From positions 1-31,134 of the forward strand of contig JBLHUT010000010.1 in NCBI GenBank assembly GCA_047629975.1: a stretch of 31,134 nucleotides of DNA, written 5' to 3'. Origin of the DNA: JBLHUT01 sp047629975 (GTDB lineage Bacteria > Pseudomonadota > Alphaproteobacteria > Rhodobacterales > Rhodobacteraceae). Each line of letters opens with the position of its first letter. Within the stretch, counting starts at the first letter, position 1. Under the pieces are notes generated by a model that saw nothing but the letters and a program-made list of their open reading frames with translations, made no database searches and was not told where the DNA came from. The translations under genes were made by a program, and so were the position numbers. This document shows, in pieces, positions 30,656 to 31,134 of this stretch.

Positions 30656-31134
30656 TGTGCGGGCATCCTGCCAGTCGCGGGGACCAGAAAGAAAAGCCTC
30701 CACTTCCGTCAGGGTCGCCTCGTCAAAGGTGCCGCGGCGACGGGCCTCTGCGACGACATCGCGCCACGTGCACAAGTGGTGCAGGGCGATCCCGTGGTCT
30801 GCCAGTGTCTTTTCGGTTTCTGGAAAGATGTCGTAGTAAAAGATCACGGCGGTGTGGCCACAAGTTGCGCCCGTGTCGCGGATCGCGTCGACAAAGCTCA
30901 GCTTCGATCCGCCGTCAGTTGTCAGGTCTTCGACCAGCAGAACCCTGTCGTCGGGGGTCATAACACCTTCGATGCGTGCATTGCGCCCGTATCCTTTCGG
31001 CTTTTTGCGCACATAGGTCATCGGCAGGGCCATCCGTTCGGCCACCAGTGCCGCAAACGGAATGCCCGCCGTTTCGCCGCCTGCAATGTTGTTGAACGCC
31101 TCGAAACCGGCATTGCGCATCACGGTGATTGTCA
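30647..31134 (-). CDS. pyrE: Orotate phosphoribosyltransferase, C-terminal 162 residues (5' end outside the window)
   Basis: PyrE joins orotate to PRPP to form OMP in pyrimidine synthesis. The frame is open to the window end, so the N terminus is missing. Visible are NNIAGGETAGIPFAALVAE, MTYVRKKPKGYGRNARIEG (the lysine-rich flexible loop) and the PRPP-binding segment RVLLVEDLTTDGGSK, where DLTTDG replaces the commoner DVITTG. The C-terminal tail WRDVVAEARRRGTFDEATL is of the alphaproteobacterial type. A broader phosphoribosyltransferase is possible but the loop and length favour PyrE. Confidence 0.88.
   Translation of the reverse strand, partial: TITVMRNAGFEAFNNIAGGETAGIPFAALVAERMALPMTYVRKKPKGYGRNARIEGVMTPDDRVLLVEDLTTDGGSKLSFVDAIRDTGATCGHTAVIFYYDIFPETEKTLADHGIALHHLCTWRDVVAEARRRGTFDEATLTEVEAFLSGPRDWQDARTQA

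Noticed and set aside
1..31134. Phage, transposon, CRISPR or integrative-element signs
   Set aside because: I looked for transposase or integrase motifs, terminal repeats and regular direct repeats, and found none; gene content is metabolic, chemotactic and housekeeping.

Overview
The window looks like a chromosomal segment of an alphaproteobacterium of the Rhodobacteraceae, probably the marine Roseobacter group. The basis is gene content: a tpa-tauR-xsc taurine region as in Rhodobacter capsulatus, an aglEFGAK alpha-glucoside operon as in Sinorhizobium, an alphaproteobacterial che operon (STAS-cheY-cheA-cheW-cheR-cheY-cheT-like), fairly high GC, and housekeeping genes (guaB, ssb, dnaB, pyrE) of alphaproteobacterial type. 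This is recognition from sequence, not a database result. I see no tRNA, rRNA, CRISPR array, insertion sequence or prophage gene.

Layout. (1) 1-4121: taurine catabolism on the minus strand. Tpa converts taurine to sulfoacetaldehyde, Xsc (5' part only) converts it to acetyl phosphate and sulfite, and TauR is the MocR-type activator. Paired direct repeats that fit a TauR site precede xsc and tpa. A third pair lies beside tauR and points the opposite way, toward a 9-codon ORF and a terminator. (2) 4382-4906: a lone cheD. (3) 4966-8666: a sugar-acid module, with an IlvD/EDD dehydratase and a 2-keto-3-deoxy-L-fuconate dehydrogenase-like SDR on the minus strand, and a divergent DenD-like dehydrogenase behind a GntR-type palindrome. 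(4) 8687-13729: a compact minus-strand che operon without cheB. It begins with a divergent STAS protein and ends with a small helical protein carrying a CheZ/CheT-type DxxxQ motif. (5) 13844-23893: glucoside utilisation. glk, a GH1 beta-glucosidase and a LacI regulator are on the minus strand; aglE-F-G-A-K (ABC importer plus GH13 alpha-glucosidase) is on the plus strand. Two LacI-type operators lie 199 bp apart in the divergent region. (6) 23939-31134: a ureohydrolase, guaB, a polytopic membrane protein with a histidine-rich loop, ssb, a small lytic transglycosylase, dnaB and the 3' part of pyrE.

How the parts work together. The taurine enzymes supply carbon and sulfite or sulfur under TauR. 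The Agl transporter imports alpha-glucosides, AglA and the GH1 enzyme release glucose, and Glk phosphorylates it, all probably under one LacI repressor. The che operon encodes a CheA-CheW-CheR core with two CheY proteins, the usual alphaproteobacterial motor-plus-phosphate-sink arrangement. CheD and the terminal CheT-like protein probably tune adaptation and signal termination.

The points I would follow up first are the reversed TauR promoter that leads only to a tiny ORF and terminator, the DxxxQ protein, the phosphosite-less STAS protein with its coupled upstream ORF, and the sugar-acid module of uncertain substrate.
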